DNA of 64,000 bases from Bacteroidota bacterium (GCA_016711505.1 JADJSV010000003.1:455507-519506); one strand, 5' to 3'; shown: positions 36,597 through 46,738, numbered from the stretch's first letter. A program made the numbers and translations. Notes: generated by a model not told the origin, from the letters alone.

Positions 36597-39500
36597 ATGA
36601 ACTGTCAGCTCGGAATATCGAGGAGTAGAATACCATCTAAAGAATGGATTTTAGCTGTTTTGAAGCCTTTTTTAGTTTTGTTCCTGCTATTTATGTCTTC
36701 CGGATCTGATGGTCAGATCTATCGTTCGGTCAGAATTTCACTGGCTCAAGGACTCTCCCAAAGTACAGTTTATGGAATTGCGCAGGATTCGCCCGGATTT
36801 TTATGGGTAGCCACACAGGATGGATTGAATAAGTATGATGGAAATTCTTTCGAGACTTATTATAATCAACCGTTCGATTCGGCGTCGATTCCTTCCAGTA
36901 ATGTCATGACAGTTTTCTGTGATTCGAAGAACAGACTTTGGGTCGGTACAATGAATTCCGGTCTGAGCCTTTTCAACAGAACGACTAAATCATTTACTAC
37001 TTTTTCCGAAAGTGCAAGGAAAGGTTCGATCAACGATAACTCTGTTTTTACAATTTGTGAAGATGCTGATGGTACGATCTGGGTTGGAACTTCTCTTGGG
37101 TTGAATCGTTTGTTTGAGACTAAAAATGCACAAGGAAATGATTCACTCTTTTTTGAATCAATTAATGTAGGTAACGATAGTTTGCTGAGGAATACTTCTG
37201 TAATTTTTTCTGAAAAGCCCGGTGTATTGTGGATTGGAACGAAGAAGGGATTGTGCAGACTTACTACTGTCTCAAATGGCAATCAGCAAAACAATTCGAT
37301 AAAAGTTTTTACTTCTGAAAACGGAATAGGAAATAATTACATCTGTGATATTGTTAAAGATAAAAATGGCAACTTAATAGCAGTTACAAAAACCGGAATT
37401 TCAATCTTTGATCCTGTTCACGAAAAATTTATTTCGTATAAATTATCTGACAGCAAGGAAAAACAAATTTATGTGAATTGTGCGACTTTGTTTTCTGATA
37501 ATTACTTATGGTTAGGTTGCTCCGAAGGAGTTTTCAGACTGAATACTGATAAGATGATTCCTGATAAAGGAAATATTATTCACCCGGAAAATATCATTTC
37601 ACGAAATTCATTTTCAGTTGGAGCGATCATCTCTTTGAAAGAAGACAAGATCAATAAGGGAATAGCCTGGTTGGGAAGTGAAGCAAACGGTCTGACCAAA
37701 CTTGTGCCTGTTACAAAAAATTTCTATTCCGACGATTTGAAAGATCAATTAGATGTGCCTTTTGTTTATAGTCTCCTGAAGGATTCGTCTATCTTATGGA
37801 TTGGTACAACTTCAGGATTGATCCGGAAAAATCTTTCTTCAGGAAAAAGTCAGTTGTTTTCAGTTAATACTTCTTCAGATGATATATGGGCCAGTGATTA
37901 TATTAATCATCTTTTGAAAGACAGATCAGGAAATCTCTGGACCGGGACTTCTTCCGGATTATTTAAAATAGAAAAACCATATTCATTAAAACCTGGTTTC
38001 CGGAAGGTAGTTGTAAATAAAAGTGTTCCAACTGTTGGTGTTCGTGACCTGTACATGGATGTAAATGGGCAAATGTTTGTTGTAGTGCCAAGAAAAGTTT
38101 TTCAATTTGATCCGCAATCAGATGAATCGAAATTGATCATTTCACTTGATGAATTGAAATTGAGCGATAAGGTGGTCATCTCATCAATGGTGAAAGACAA
38201 CAACAATAATTTATTTGTTGGAACTTCACAGGGATTATTAGTCTTTAAATACAGCAACAATAAGTACAACTATCTGAATCCTTTTATAATTCGTTACCAG
38301 CCTGATGATACTACCTCAATGAGATGTGATAATGTTTACAATCTGACATCAGATCCGGATAATTCTATATGGATTGCAACAGCAAATGGATTGACGAATC
38401 TTAAATTCATTTCTGAAAGTAATTATACGTTAAGAAATTTTTCCAGAAAAAATGGAATGAAAAACAATGCTATTTATACCGTGCAGGTCGATAGCATCCG
38501 GAATTCTATCTGGTTCAGTACTAATGGGGGATTGACAAAATTCGATAAAGTGTCGAATAGATTTTTTAACTATGATCTGCATGATGGTTTACAAAGTAAT
38601 GAATTCAATGCGGGCGCCGGTTTCATTTCTGAGTCGGGTGAACTGTTCTTCGGCGGAGTGAATGGTTATACTTCATTCAAGCCATGGGAAATCAGGACAG
38701 ATACAGTTAAGCCGCATTTAGCAATTACAAAATTTCAGATCCTGGGAAGTGATGCTCAGCAAGCTCTGAGTCTTGATGGAAAAGTGGAACTGAAGCATTA
38801 TAACAATTCATTCAGCATAGAATTTGTTGCCTTGCAATTTTCTAATCCCGCAAAGAACCAATATGCATATATGCTTGAAGGGTATCAGAAAGAGTGGACG
38901 AATCTTGGTACAACGAATAAAGTTATTTTTTCTAATTTACCTCCCGGAGAATTTGTATTCCGCGTGATTGGGTCAAATGAAGATGGAATATTCAATTCAA
39001 CAGGAGAAAAAATTATTATTTGTATAAGTCCGCCATTTTACAAAACCATCTGGTTTTATCTGGCTTTAGTATTTGTCGTAGGATCAATATTGTGGCTGAT
39101 GCATGTGTATCGGTTAAAATTCAAAATGAAACAACTTGCCGCCATTGAAAAGATCAGGACAGATACGGCAGCGGATTTCCATGATGAATTGGGACACAAA
39201 CTCACTACCATTTCATGGTTCAGTGAGATCATGAAACGAAAATTGAATCCTGACCAGTCTGAGTTGAAAGGCTATCTTGATAAGATCACCGGCACAACAG
39301 GAGCTTTGTATCATACTATGCGTGATCTTCTATGGGCAATGGACCCTGAGAAAGATTCGTTATATGATCTTTATAAGCAACTCCGGGAATTCGGCGAGTC
39401 ATTATTTGATCAGACTGATTTCCGCTTTATTTCTATGGATGATAACCCTGCATTTAAAAACGATACTATTCCATTTGAACAAAAGCGTCACGTACTTCTT

Positions 39501-39755
39501 ATTTTCAAGGAAGTGATGAACAATAGTTTTAAGCATTCGAAAGCAACGACAGTTTCTTTGAATGCTATCAGAGAGAATAACCATTATACATTGATTGTAA
39601 CAGACGACGGATCTGGTATAACAACTGAAGCCAGTCAGTATGGAAATGGTTTAAAGAATGTGTATAAACGGTCCGGATTAATTAACGGAGATCTGAAAAT
39701 AAGTTCAACCGGCAAAGGAACAATTATAGAATTATCAGTGCCACTCACAAATTAA
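36597..39755 (+). CDS. Reg_prop β-propeller sensor histidine kinase (HisKA_3 type)
   Basis: 1,052 residues. A hydrophobic N-terminal segment (about 21-36) exports a long periplasmic region of eleven or so Reg_prop strands (FLWVATQDGLNKYDG, RLWVGTMNSGLSLF, ILWIGTTSGLIRK, SIWIATANGLTNL and others). A Y_Y_Y module follows (AYMLEGYQKEWTNLG, FVFRVIGSNEDG), then a membrane helix (about 818-838) and a kinase core with DFHDELGHKLTTISWF (phospho-His about 861) and a short ATPase (VMNNSFKHSKATTV, VTDDGSG, GNGLKNVYKRSG). Such kinases sense glycans or other polymers in the periplasm. The output regulator is a separate gene 7 bp downstream rather than fused as in classic HTCS proteins. Confidence 0.93.
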   Translation: MNCQLGISRSRIPSKEWILAVLKPFLVLFLLFMSSGSDGQIYRSVRISLAQGLSQSTVYGIAQDSPGFLWVATQDGLNKYDGNSFETYYNQPFDSASIPSSNVMTVFCDSKNRLWVGTMNSGLSLFNRTTKSFTTFSESARKGSINDNSVFTICEDADGTIWVGTSLGLNRLFETKNAQGNDSLFFESINVGNDSLLRNTSVIFSEKPGVLWIGTKKGLCRLTTVSNGNQQNNSIKVFTSENGIGNNYICDIVKDKNGNLIAVTKTGISIFDPVHEKFISYKLSDSKEKQIYVNCATLFSDNYLWLGCSEGVFRLNTDKMIPDKGNIIHPENIISRNSFSVGAIISLKEDKINKGIAWLGSEANGLTKLVPVTKNFYSDDLKDQLDVPFVYSLLKDSSILWIGTTSGLIRKNLSSGKSQLFSVNTSSDDIWASDYINHLLKDRSGNLWTGTSSGLFKIEKPYSLKPGFRKVVVNKSVPTVGVRDLYMDVNGQMFVVVPRKVFQFDPQSDESKLIISLDELKLSDKVVISSMVKDNNNNLFVGTSQGLLVFKYSNNKYNYLNPFIIRYQPDDTTSMRCDNVYNLTSDPDNSIWIATANGLTNLKFISESNYTLRNFSRKNGMKNNAIYTVQVDSIRNSIWFSTNGGLTKFDKVSNRFFNYDLHDGLQSNEFNAGAGFISESGELFFGGVNGYTSFKPWEIRTDTVKPHLAITKFQILGSDAQQALSLDGKVELKHYNNSFSIEFVALQFSNPAKNQYAYMLEGYQKEWTNLGTTNKVIFSNLPPGEFVFRVIGSNEDGIFNSTGEKIIICISPPFYKTIWFYLALVFVVGSILWLMHVYRLKFKMKQLAAIEKIRTDTAADFHDELGHKLTTISWFSEIMKRKLNPDQSELKGYLDKITGTTGALYHTMRDLLWAMDPEKDSLYDLYKQLREFGESLFDQTDFRFISMDDNPAFKNDTIPFEQKRHVLLIFKEVMNNSFKHSKATTVSLNAIRENNHYTLIVTDDGSGITTEASQYGNGLKNVYKRSGLINGDLKISSTGKGTIIELSVPLTN

Positions 39756-39762
39756 TAAGAAG

Positions 39763-40377
39763 ATGATAAAGGTTGTAATCGTAGATGATAGTTCAGACTT
39801 GAGAGAAGGTCTTCAGATCGCACTTAAAGAACATGACGATGAATTTATCTGCATCGGTGCATTTTCAGATGCTGAAAGTGCTGTGAAGAATGTTGAAACA
39901 CTTTTACCGGATGTGATTCTGATGGACATCAATCTGCCCGGGATTTCAGGGATTGAAGCTGTGAAAAAGATAAAGCGATCCCTTCCAAAAACTGACATCA
40001 TTATGCTCACAGTATTTGCTGAAGACAAAACCGTTTTCGATTCACTTTGTGCCGGAGCTTGTGGATACATAACAAAAAACACTACTCCTGAACAGATCCT
40101 TGATGCAATCCGTGATGTTAGCAAAGGTGGCTCACCAATGAGCCCGCGTATTGCAAGAATGGTTGTTGGCTCATTCAGGAATTTCATTGTCTCTTCTCTT
40201 ACCGAAAGAGAGCAGGAGGTACTCACATTATTGAGCAAAGGCAACAGTTACAAAATGGTTGCCGAATTACTTTTTATCTCTCACGATACTGTGCGATTTC
40301 ATATAAAAAATATTTACAAGAAACTTGAAGTGCATTCTCTTCCGGAGGCGTTTGCTAAGGTGAAAAAGTTTGGGTGA
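39763..40377 (+). CDS. NarL/LuxR-family response regulator
   Basis: 204 residues: receiver (IVDDS; phospho-Asp55 in VILMDINLPGISG; MLTVFAEDKT; GYITKNTT) and a LuxR-type helix-turn-helix (LTEREQEVLTLLSKG, MVAELLFISHDTVRFHIKNIYKKLEVHS). Located 7 bp after the HisKA_3 propeller kinase, its evident partner. The repeated TTTGATGTAGT motif in front of the kinase gene and of susC is the best candidate for its binding site. Confidence 0.93.
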   Translation: MIKVVIVDDSSDLREGLQIALKEHDDEFICIGAFSDAESAVKNVETLLPDVILMDINLPGISGIEAVKKIKRSLPKTDIIMLTVFAEDKTVFDSLCAGACGYITKNTTPEQILDAIRDVSKGGSPMSPRIARMVVGSFRNFIVSSLTEREQEVLTLLSKGNSYKMVAELLFISHDTVRFHIKNIYKKLEVHSLPEAFAKVKKFG

Positions 40378-40473
40378 GAATTTATTTTCTGGAAAATATT
40401 TATTGCTCCTGCCAAAAGAGAAATTATTGCACCACCTTCAAATCATTTATTTCTATTTTCAAATTTTATCTTA

Positions 40474-40516
40474 CTACATATTGATGTAGCATTCACTTTT
40501 AATTTACTACATCAAA
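40474..40516. promoter_or_regulatory. Candidate regulator sites: CTACAT-ATTG-ATGTAG and inverted TTTGATGTAGTAAATT
   Basis: 40474-40489 is a perfect 6-bp inverted repeat with a 4-bp spacer; its TTGATGTAG half is the core of the motif at the kinase promoter. 40501-40516 is the exact 16-bp reverse complement of 36535-36550. A further palindrome CCACAT-TTAC-ATGTGG follows at about 40517-40532. Confidence 0.55.
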
Positions 40517-40567
40517 CCACATTTACATGTGGTGAAAGATTTCATCAAAATTTTATTCTTTTATACC

Positions 40568-40586
40568 ATCATACTGAGTGTATGAT
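40568..40586. promoter_or_regulatory. Perfect inverted repeat ATCATAC-N5-GTATGAT
   Basis: Seven-base perfect arms with a 5-base spacer, without a T run, so an operator is more likely than a terminator. The regulator is unknown. Confidence 0.4.
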
Positions 40587-40597
40587 TTGGTAAACAA

Positions 40598-40752
40598 AGA
40601 TTTCATTTGAGCGGACAGTTCGTCATTCATAAACAACATCACCGGATGATCGTATCTTACTTCTCATAGTTTTGGTTAAACAAGAATTCCTTAAATTATT
40701 GTTACAGAATTTTGATGTTGTTGATACCTGAACTGTTCGCTTAAAGAAATCT
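40598..40752. repeat. Composite long inverted repeat enclosing a candidate promoter
   Basis: Outer arms 40598-40621 and 40730-40752 match at 21 positions when one base is gapped (core TTTRAGCGRACAGTTC). Inner arms AACAACATCA (40632-40641) and TGATGTTGTT (40713-40722) are exact complements. Inside, TAGTTTTG (40667-40674) fits the -7 consensus and points at susC. It could be an invertible promoter or a pair of regulator sites; no recombinase gene is in the window. Confidence 0.6.
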
Positions 40753-40792
40753 CTATCAATCATTATTTCACTTTAAAAATAATAGAAAAGAT

Positions 40793-43700
40793 ATGAGCAG
40801 GAAATTTACTTCACTACTTTTTGCCCTCTTAATGGCTACCGGAATTCTTTTTGCACAGGACCGGGTCATAACAGGGAAAATTACTTCTAAAGACGATGGA
40901 CAGACACTTGCCCGGTGTTTCTGTTATTGTAAAAGGAACTTCGACCGGTGCCATTTCTGATATTGACGGAAATTATTCCATCACTGTCCCGGCAAGTGGA
41001 ACTACACTTGTCTTTTCAGGTGTGGGATTTACTTCGCAGGAAATTGTTATCGGAACTTCAACTTCCATTAATCCTGTTCTGGAAACAGATATTAAAAAGC
41101 TGAATGAGATCGTCGTCACCGCTAATGCAATCGAAAGAGAAAAGCGAAGCGTTGGATATGGTGTCTCTACTGTTACAGGAAGTGATCTTACCAAAGGTGA
41201 AGAACGCAGTCTGGTAAATTCTTTACAAGGAAAAGTAGCAGGTGTACAAATTACCAGTGCTTCAGGTGGAGTAGGGTCTTCATCACGAATTATCATTCGA
41301 GGTGGTTCTTCTTTATTAGGAGACAACAGACCACTCATGGTTGTTGATGGAATTCCTATTCAGGATGATAACTTTCAAACAGGCGATGAACTGAACAGAC
41401 AAGTAGATGCCGGGAATCGTGCCAATGATATCAATCCGGAAGACATTGAATCAATTTCTATATTAAAAGGTCCGGCTGCTGCAGCATTATACGGATCTCG
41501 TGCATCGAATGGTGCAGTCATGATCACTACTAAATCCGGAAAAGCATTAAAAGGTTCCGGAAAAAATCTGTCGATGACATTCTCAAGCGGAATGACTTTC
41601 GAAACACCACTGAAGTTACCGGAATTCCAAAATCAGTTCGGTCAAGGTTTACCATTCTTCTTACATGACCTTCGTGAGAATACAAGCTGGGGTGCACCAT
41701 TTGATGGTGTCGTTCGTCCGTGGGGTTATGCTATTGATGGCGAACAAAGAGTAAAGCCTTATGTTGGACTGGAAGATAATGTCAGAGAATTCTTCGACAT
41801 TGGACATACTTATACAAACAATTTTTCTCTTGCAGGAAATCAGGATAAAACTGCTTACTATTTTTCATTCGGAAATGTAAAACAAACCGGTATCATTCCC
41901 GGAACGGAATACAACCGCTATAGTTTTAAAGTTTCTGCCAGCACTGAATTATCAAATCATGTTTCCAGTTCTGCATCGGTGATCTATTCCAAATCAAATG
42001 GAGACCTTTCGATTCAGGGACAGAATACTGCCTTGTCGCCATGGGAGAATATCATACAAACTCCACGCGATATCAGTTTGCTAGAATTAAAAGATTATAA
42101 AAATAAATTCAATGACCTTGATGGTTATTATAGTCCGTATACAAACAATCCATGGTATACTCTGAATGAGAACTCATATGAAAATGCTGTTGATCACCTG
42201 ATCGGAAATGTACAGTTGAATTACAAGCCGCTTGAATGGCTTACGTTCGATTACAGACTAGGGACAGATTTTTATGCAGACAACAGAGAAGAGATCCACG
42301 CAATAGCTAAGACAAATCCGGCATCACCACGATTCGCAGATGGTAGTATTGATTACCCCGGCTTTTATCAGGCATCAGAATTGACCGGACGGGAAATTAA
42401 CTCGGATCTCACTGCAACTATCAAACGGTCTATTAACAAAGATTTGAAATTTAGTTTTATCCTGGGGCAAAACGTAAATGAGAGAAGAAATACTTCCTTG
42501 ATCTCAACTGCGCCACAATTGATCATTCCTAATTTTTATAATCTTAGTGGTGTAAATGGAAATACTACAACTGCAAATGCTTTAAATATTCGCAGACTGT
42601 GGGGAGTGTATGGTTCTCTTGCTTTTGACTATAAGAATTTCTTATTTCTGGAATTAACGGGAAGGAACGATCATTCATCAACTCTTCCGATTGATAACAA
42701 TAGTTATTTTTATCCAAGCGCAAATTTGTCATTTGTCTTTACAGATGCATTTAAGCTAAGCAATAAAGTTTTATCATTCGGAAAGATAGCTTTGAGTTAT
42801 GCACGGGTTGGGAAAGATGCTCCGGCTTACAGTTTGAGTGAAGTCTTTACAGCTCCAAATACAAGTAATCCAGCTTATACAATTACAGACGGACACCAGG
42901 GTGTGCAGATTGAATTTCCTTACGATGGAATTCCGGGATTTACAAAAGGAAACACACTTGCCAATCCAAATCTGACACCTGAATTTACAACTGCATTCGA
43001 GATCGGAACAGAGCTTTCATTCTTGAATGACCGAGTGGGATTCAATTTTAATTATTATACCAACAGAAGCGAAGATCAGATCATCCCAATTCAGCTTCCT
43101 GCAACAATTGGATACCGTGCTCAATTTGTGAATGCTGCAACAATGACCAACAAAGGAATTGAAATGCTTTTGAAAGTTGTTCCTGTTGTGAATAAGAATT
43201 TTAAATGGACATTGTCAGTTAACTATTCTAAGAATACGAATAATGTTGAAAAGTTATACGGTGGTTTAAGTCAGATCTCAATTGGAAATGGAACCACATT
43301 TGTCGGTGCCGATCTGGTTGCTGCTATTGATAAACCATGGGGACAGTTGTTGGTAACATCTTTCATGCGTGATCCTGAAGGTCATGTCGTTTGTGATCCG
43401 AATACCGGACTTCCAATTACAGATCCGAATGATCAGCTAGCAGGAACTGTTCTGCCTGACTATACAATGGGTATCAACAATGCTTTTACTTATAAGAGCT
43501 GGAGCTTCTCTTTCACATTTGATATCAAACAAGGCGGATTACTTTATTCAAGAACCCGCAGTACGATGATCTTTACCGGTACTGATCCGGCTACAACTTA
43601 TAATAACAGAGAACCTTTTATTATTCCAAACAGTGTTGTTTTGAATCCTGATGGTTCCTATGGTGAGAACACGGTAGAAGCAGATCCATTTACATACTTT

Positions 43701-44000
43701 GCTAACTCCGGTGCTGCACTTACAAATGTGCATGGTGAGAATTTATTGGATGGTTCTTATGTTAAACTTCGTGAGTTAAATATATCTTATGTCTTACCGA
43801 AACGTTGGATGAGCAAAACTCCTTTCGGTGAAATCACTTTAACAGCGTACGGAAGAAATCTCTGGATCAGTACTCCTGAAGAGAATATCTATCTGGATCC
43901 TGAAGTTAGTTCATTCGGTACAGGAAATGTTCAGGGCTATGATTATGGCGCTTTACCTTCTGTAAGAAGTTTTGGTGGCATGGTAAGATTTACTTTTTAA
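40793..44000 (+). CDS. susC: SusC/RagA-family TonB-dependent transporter, frameshifted near its N-terminus
   Basis: ATG 40793 begins a signal peptide (MSRKFTSLLFALLMATGILF) and runs through RVITGKITSKDDGQTL, the start of a carboxypeptidase-regulatory domain. That frame then stops at 40960. The rest of the protein is open in the next frame from 40896 onward. Removing one base (the G at 40910) restores DGQTLPGVSVIVKGT, giving about 1,068 residues. The plug domain (NAIEREKRSVGYGVSTVTG, ADDxxP-like VDGIPIQDD, GPAAAALYGSRASNGAVMIT) and the barrel, ending MVRFTF, are intact. It imports oligosaccharides or other large nutrients across the outer membrane with SusD. Whether the shift is biological or a sequence error is unresolved. 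Confidence 0.88.
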
Positions 44001-44011
44001 TCAAATCAAAA

Positions 44012-45493
44012 ATGAAAACTATGAAAAACATTAAAATATATACAGGTTTGATCGTCATTGCAGCAATGCTTACGATGAATTCATGCAAGAAGGATTTTCT
44101 CGACGTAAATACCGATCCGAATAATCCTATTGATGTAACAAGTGAATTGATCCTTCCACCGGCAATCGCTCACACCGCATTTATAACGGGTGGAACTTAT
44201 CAGGTTATCACTGGATTCTGGGCTCAATACTGGACGCAAGGTTCAACCGGAAATCAATATAACATCTATGATCAGTATCAGATTCCGAATACGACTTTTG
44301 ACAGACAGTGGGTGGAATTGTATTCTGATGTACTTGAAGACTTCAAAGTACTCAGCGAAAAAGGTATCTCTGAGAATAAACCTAATTACACAGCCATTGC
44401 ATATATAATGGAAGCGTATGTATTCCATGTACTAACCGATCTGCATGGTGACATTCCATATTCAGAAGCATTGCAAGGCTTGAATAACATTGCCCCGCAT
44501 TTCGATTCACAGCAATCTATTTATGATGGATTGATCGTAATGATCGATAAAGGAATTTCAAATATAGATTATGATGCAAGCGCATTTGTTCCGGGAGCTG
44601 ATGATTTTATTTATCATGGCGATATGGAATTGTGGGAGCGTTTTGCAAATTCACTTAAGCTAAGAATCTATATGCGCCAATCAGAGGTTCGTCCCGGCGT
44701 AGCGCAGGCAGGTATTAGCTCTCTGTATACTAATGGAGCAATATTTCTGGAAGACGGTATGGATGCAGAAATGCATTTCGTTAATTCCGTAGGATATGAA
44801 CATCCATTGTATACTGAATTCATAAATCTGGGCAGACAAAATATTATGGCCAGTAATACAATTTTGAATTACATGATTGCTAATGGTGATCTTCGTATCG
44901 ATGCTTTTTTTACTCCCGCAACGACAGGTCCTAATGCCGGCTCACATGCAGGCATCGATCAGGGAGATGGAAAGACTCCAACTTTCCCTTCTGATGCTAC
45001 TCCTAATGATTTCTCTCAGCCAAGTGATTTAATTGCCGGTGGTGATGCCGCTGCAGTTTTCATGTCTGCGTCTGAAACATATTTTCTGCTTAGTGAAGCA
45101 GCAGCACGCGGATGGATAGCAGATGATGCTCAGGCTTTGTATGAAGCAGGTATTACTTCTTCATTTCTACGTTGGGAATTTTCTGAGACAGATGCATCTG
45201 ATTATTATGCATTGCCGCAGATTGCTTTTCCTGCAGCAGGTAGTCAGGACGATAAAGTAAAAGCAATCATCACTGAGAAGTGGGTTGCTAATTGCGGAAA
45301 TCAATCGATAGAAGGATGGAATGATTGGAGGAGAACAGGATATCCTGATTTCTTTACTGTATCTCTTACCAGTCTTATCGCTCCGGGAAGTTATCCGCAG
45401 AGATTGCCTTATCCGAATTCAGAAATACAGACAAATCAGAATACACCGGCTCAACCTGACATCACTGCGAAAGTATGGTGGGATGTCAACTAA
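44012..45493 (+). CDS. susD: SusD/RagB-family nutrient-binding lipoprotein
   Basis: 493 residues. A lipoprotein signal peptide ends at NSC (about residue 25), followed by KKDFLDVNTDPNNP, typical of the SusD-like family 2. Helical TPR-like segments (AYIMEAYVFHVLTDLHGDIPYSEA, LWERFANSLKLRIYMR) and the C-terminal IITEKWVANCGNQSIEGWNDWRR match SusD proteins. It caps the SusC barrel at the cell surface and binds the ligand. It starts 11 bp after susC. Confidence 0.93.
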   Translation: MKTMKNIKIYTGLIVIAAMLTMNSCKKDFLDVNTDPNNPIDVTSELILPPAIAHTAFITGGTYQVITGFWAQYWTQGSTGNQYNIYDQYQIPNTTFDRQWVELYSDVLEDFKVLSEKGISENKPNYTAIAYIMEAYVFHVLTDLHGDIPYSEALQGLNNIAPHFDSQQSIYDGLIVMIDKGISNIDYDASAFVPGADDFIYHGDMELWERFANSLKLRIYMRQSEVRPGVAQAGISSLYTNGAIFLEDGMDAEMHFVNSVGYEHPLYTEFINLGRQNIMASNTILNYMIANGDLRIDAFFTPATTGPNAGSHAGIDQGDGKTPTFPSDATPNDFSQPSDLIAGGDAAAVFMSASETYFLLSEAAARGWIADDAQALYEAGITSSFLRWEFSETDASDYYALPQIAFPAAGSQDDKVKAIITEKWVANCGNQSIEGWNDWRRTGYPDFFTVSLTSLIAPGSYPQRLPYPNSEIQTNQNTPAQPDITAKVWWDVN

Positions 45494-45515
45494 CGATTTT
45501 AACCAGATAAACACT

Positions 45516-46169
45516 ATGAAAAAAAATATATTAATTCTCACAATTGCGGTGATTTCAATCCTTGGTGCCTGTAAAAAGGAGGATACTGCTGAAGTTTCAA
45601 AAGTAGTAAGCGTAAGTTATCCGATGATCACTTTAAAAGGCGCTCCGGGTGATACCGTAATTTTTCTGGCAACCGGTTCTACCTATACCGATGCAGGTGC
45701 AACTCTGACAGATGATATTACAGGAGCACAATCCGATCTTATCGGTAGCACTGCTGAAGTTGATCTTTCAACTCCGGGAGTTTATTATGTAACATTTTCT
45801 GCAAGTAATTCAAACGGTTTTGAAACGACTAAGAACAGAGTCATTGTAGTTTATGATGCTGCTGTTCCTTTAGAAGATTATACCGGTACCTATTCGCAGG
45901 CAAATGGAAGAGTTGTAAATGTGGCAAAAGTCGCAGACCGGTTATTTACATGCGATGATCTGTACGGAACGTTTACAATTCCAATTCCATTGTATTTTGT
46001 TGATTTTGGAACGGGCTTATATATTCCATCTCAGAAAATTCATCCATCTCTTGGTGTTGAAGTACATGGTGAAGGCGAGAAAACAGGAACTGCCGGAAGT
46101 TATGTTCTGGATTTCTATGGACTGACCCGTGATGGACAACCGCGTCCGAGAACATTAACGCAACAATAA
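45516..46169 (+). CDS. Surface lipoprotein with DUF5011/Ig-like domain
   Basis: Start ATG 45516 is chosen because it opens directly with a lipoprotein signal (MKKNILILTIAVISILGAC, lipid Cys19); upstream in-frame codons lie within susD. The mature part contains an immunoglobulin-like repeat of the DUF5011 type (GSTYTDAGATLTDDITG, STPGVYYVTFSASNSNGFET) and a C-terminal β-rich domain (YTGTYSQANGRVVNVAKV). 217 residues. Located 22 bp after susD, the position where surface glycan-binding lipoproteins (SusE/F-like) usually occur; ligand unknown. Confidence 0.85.
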   Translation: MKKNILILTIAVISILGACKKEDTAEVSKVVSVSYPMITLKGAPGDTVIFLATGSTYTDAGATLTDDITGAQSDLIGSTAEVDLSTPGVYYVTFSASNSNGFETTKNRVIVVYDAAVPLEDYTGTYSQANGRVVNVAKVADRLFTCDDLYGTFTIPIPLYFVDFGTGLYIPSQKIHPSLGVEVHGEGEKTGTAGSYVLDFYGLTRDGQPRPRTLTQQ

Positions 46170-46175
46170 TTTCTA

Positions 46176-46679
46176 ATGAAGAAAAATGTTGTTACAATAT
46201 TTCTTTTTCTTCTTGTTGCTGCAATGAATGCACAAAATGTAAAACCGTGTTCAACACCTGAAAGTAAGCAGTTTGATTTCTGGGTAGGCGAATGGGATTT
46301 GACGTACAGTGATACAATGCATGCTACCAACAAGATCGAACATGATTTTGATGGCTGTGTTATTCATGAAAAGTTTTATGACCCGAATCAGAAATACAGA
46401 GGCGAAAGCTGGTCAATGTATAACCCTGTTTTAAAATTATGGCAGCAAACATGGGTTGACAATCAAGGTTCATACTTTGCATTAACAGGAAAGTTTGAGA
46501 ACAATGAAATGCTGCTCTTTACAGCACCACAGATTTTAAAGAAAGGTGGAGTAGGTTATAATAAGATGCGGTTCTATAATATTACTCCTGATAGCTTTGA
46601 CTGGAGCTGGGAACTGACAAGAGATGAAGGGAAGACCTGGAATGTTGTCTGGAGTATTCGGTATTCCAGAAAAAAATAA
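46176..46679 (+). CDS. Secreted lipocalin-like protein (FDFWVGEWDL family)
   Basis: 167 residues with a signal peptide. It carries QFDFWVGEWDLTYSDT, then the GESWSMYNPVLKLWQQTWVDNQG strand region and a final WELTRDEGKTWNVVW. This pattern is seen in DUF1579-like small β-barrels that sometimes follow enzymes or transporters in this phylum. No catalytic residue is evident. It is the last gene of the susCD operon, 6 bp after the lipoprotein gene. Confidence 0.75.
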   Translation: MKKNVVTIFLFLLVAAMNAQNVKPCSTPESKQFDFWVGEWDLTYSDTMHATNKIEHDFDGCVIHEKFYDPNQKYRGESWSMYNPVLKLWQQTWVDNQGSYFALTGKFENNEMLLFTAPQILKKGGVGYNKMRFYNITPDSFDWSWELTRDEGKTWNVVWSIRYSRKK

Positions 46680-46738
46680 AATGATTATAGGATAAATTGA
46701 TTATTTCTGAAAAATTAACGCAGAGTCCACAAAGAAAA

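Larger units (their letters stand above)
40378..40792. other. 415-bp regulatory region upstream of susC
   Basis: No gene. Densely packed with dyads: two copies of the kinase-promoter motif (40474-40516), a perfect 7-bp inverted repeat (40568-40586) and a composite ~40-bp inverted repeat (40598-40752). The items are described separately. Confidence 0.7.
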
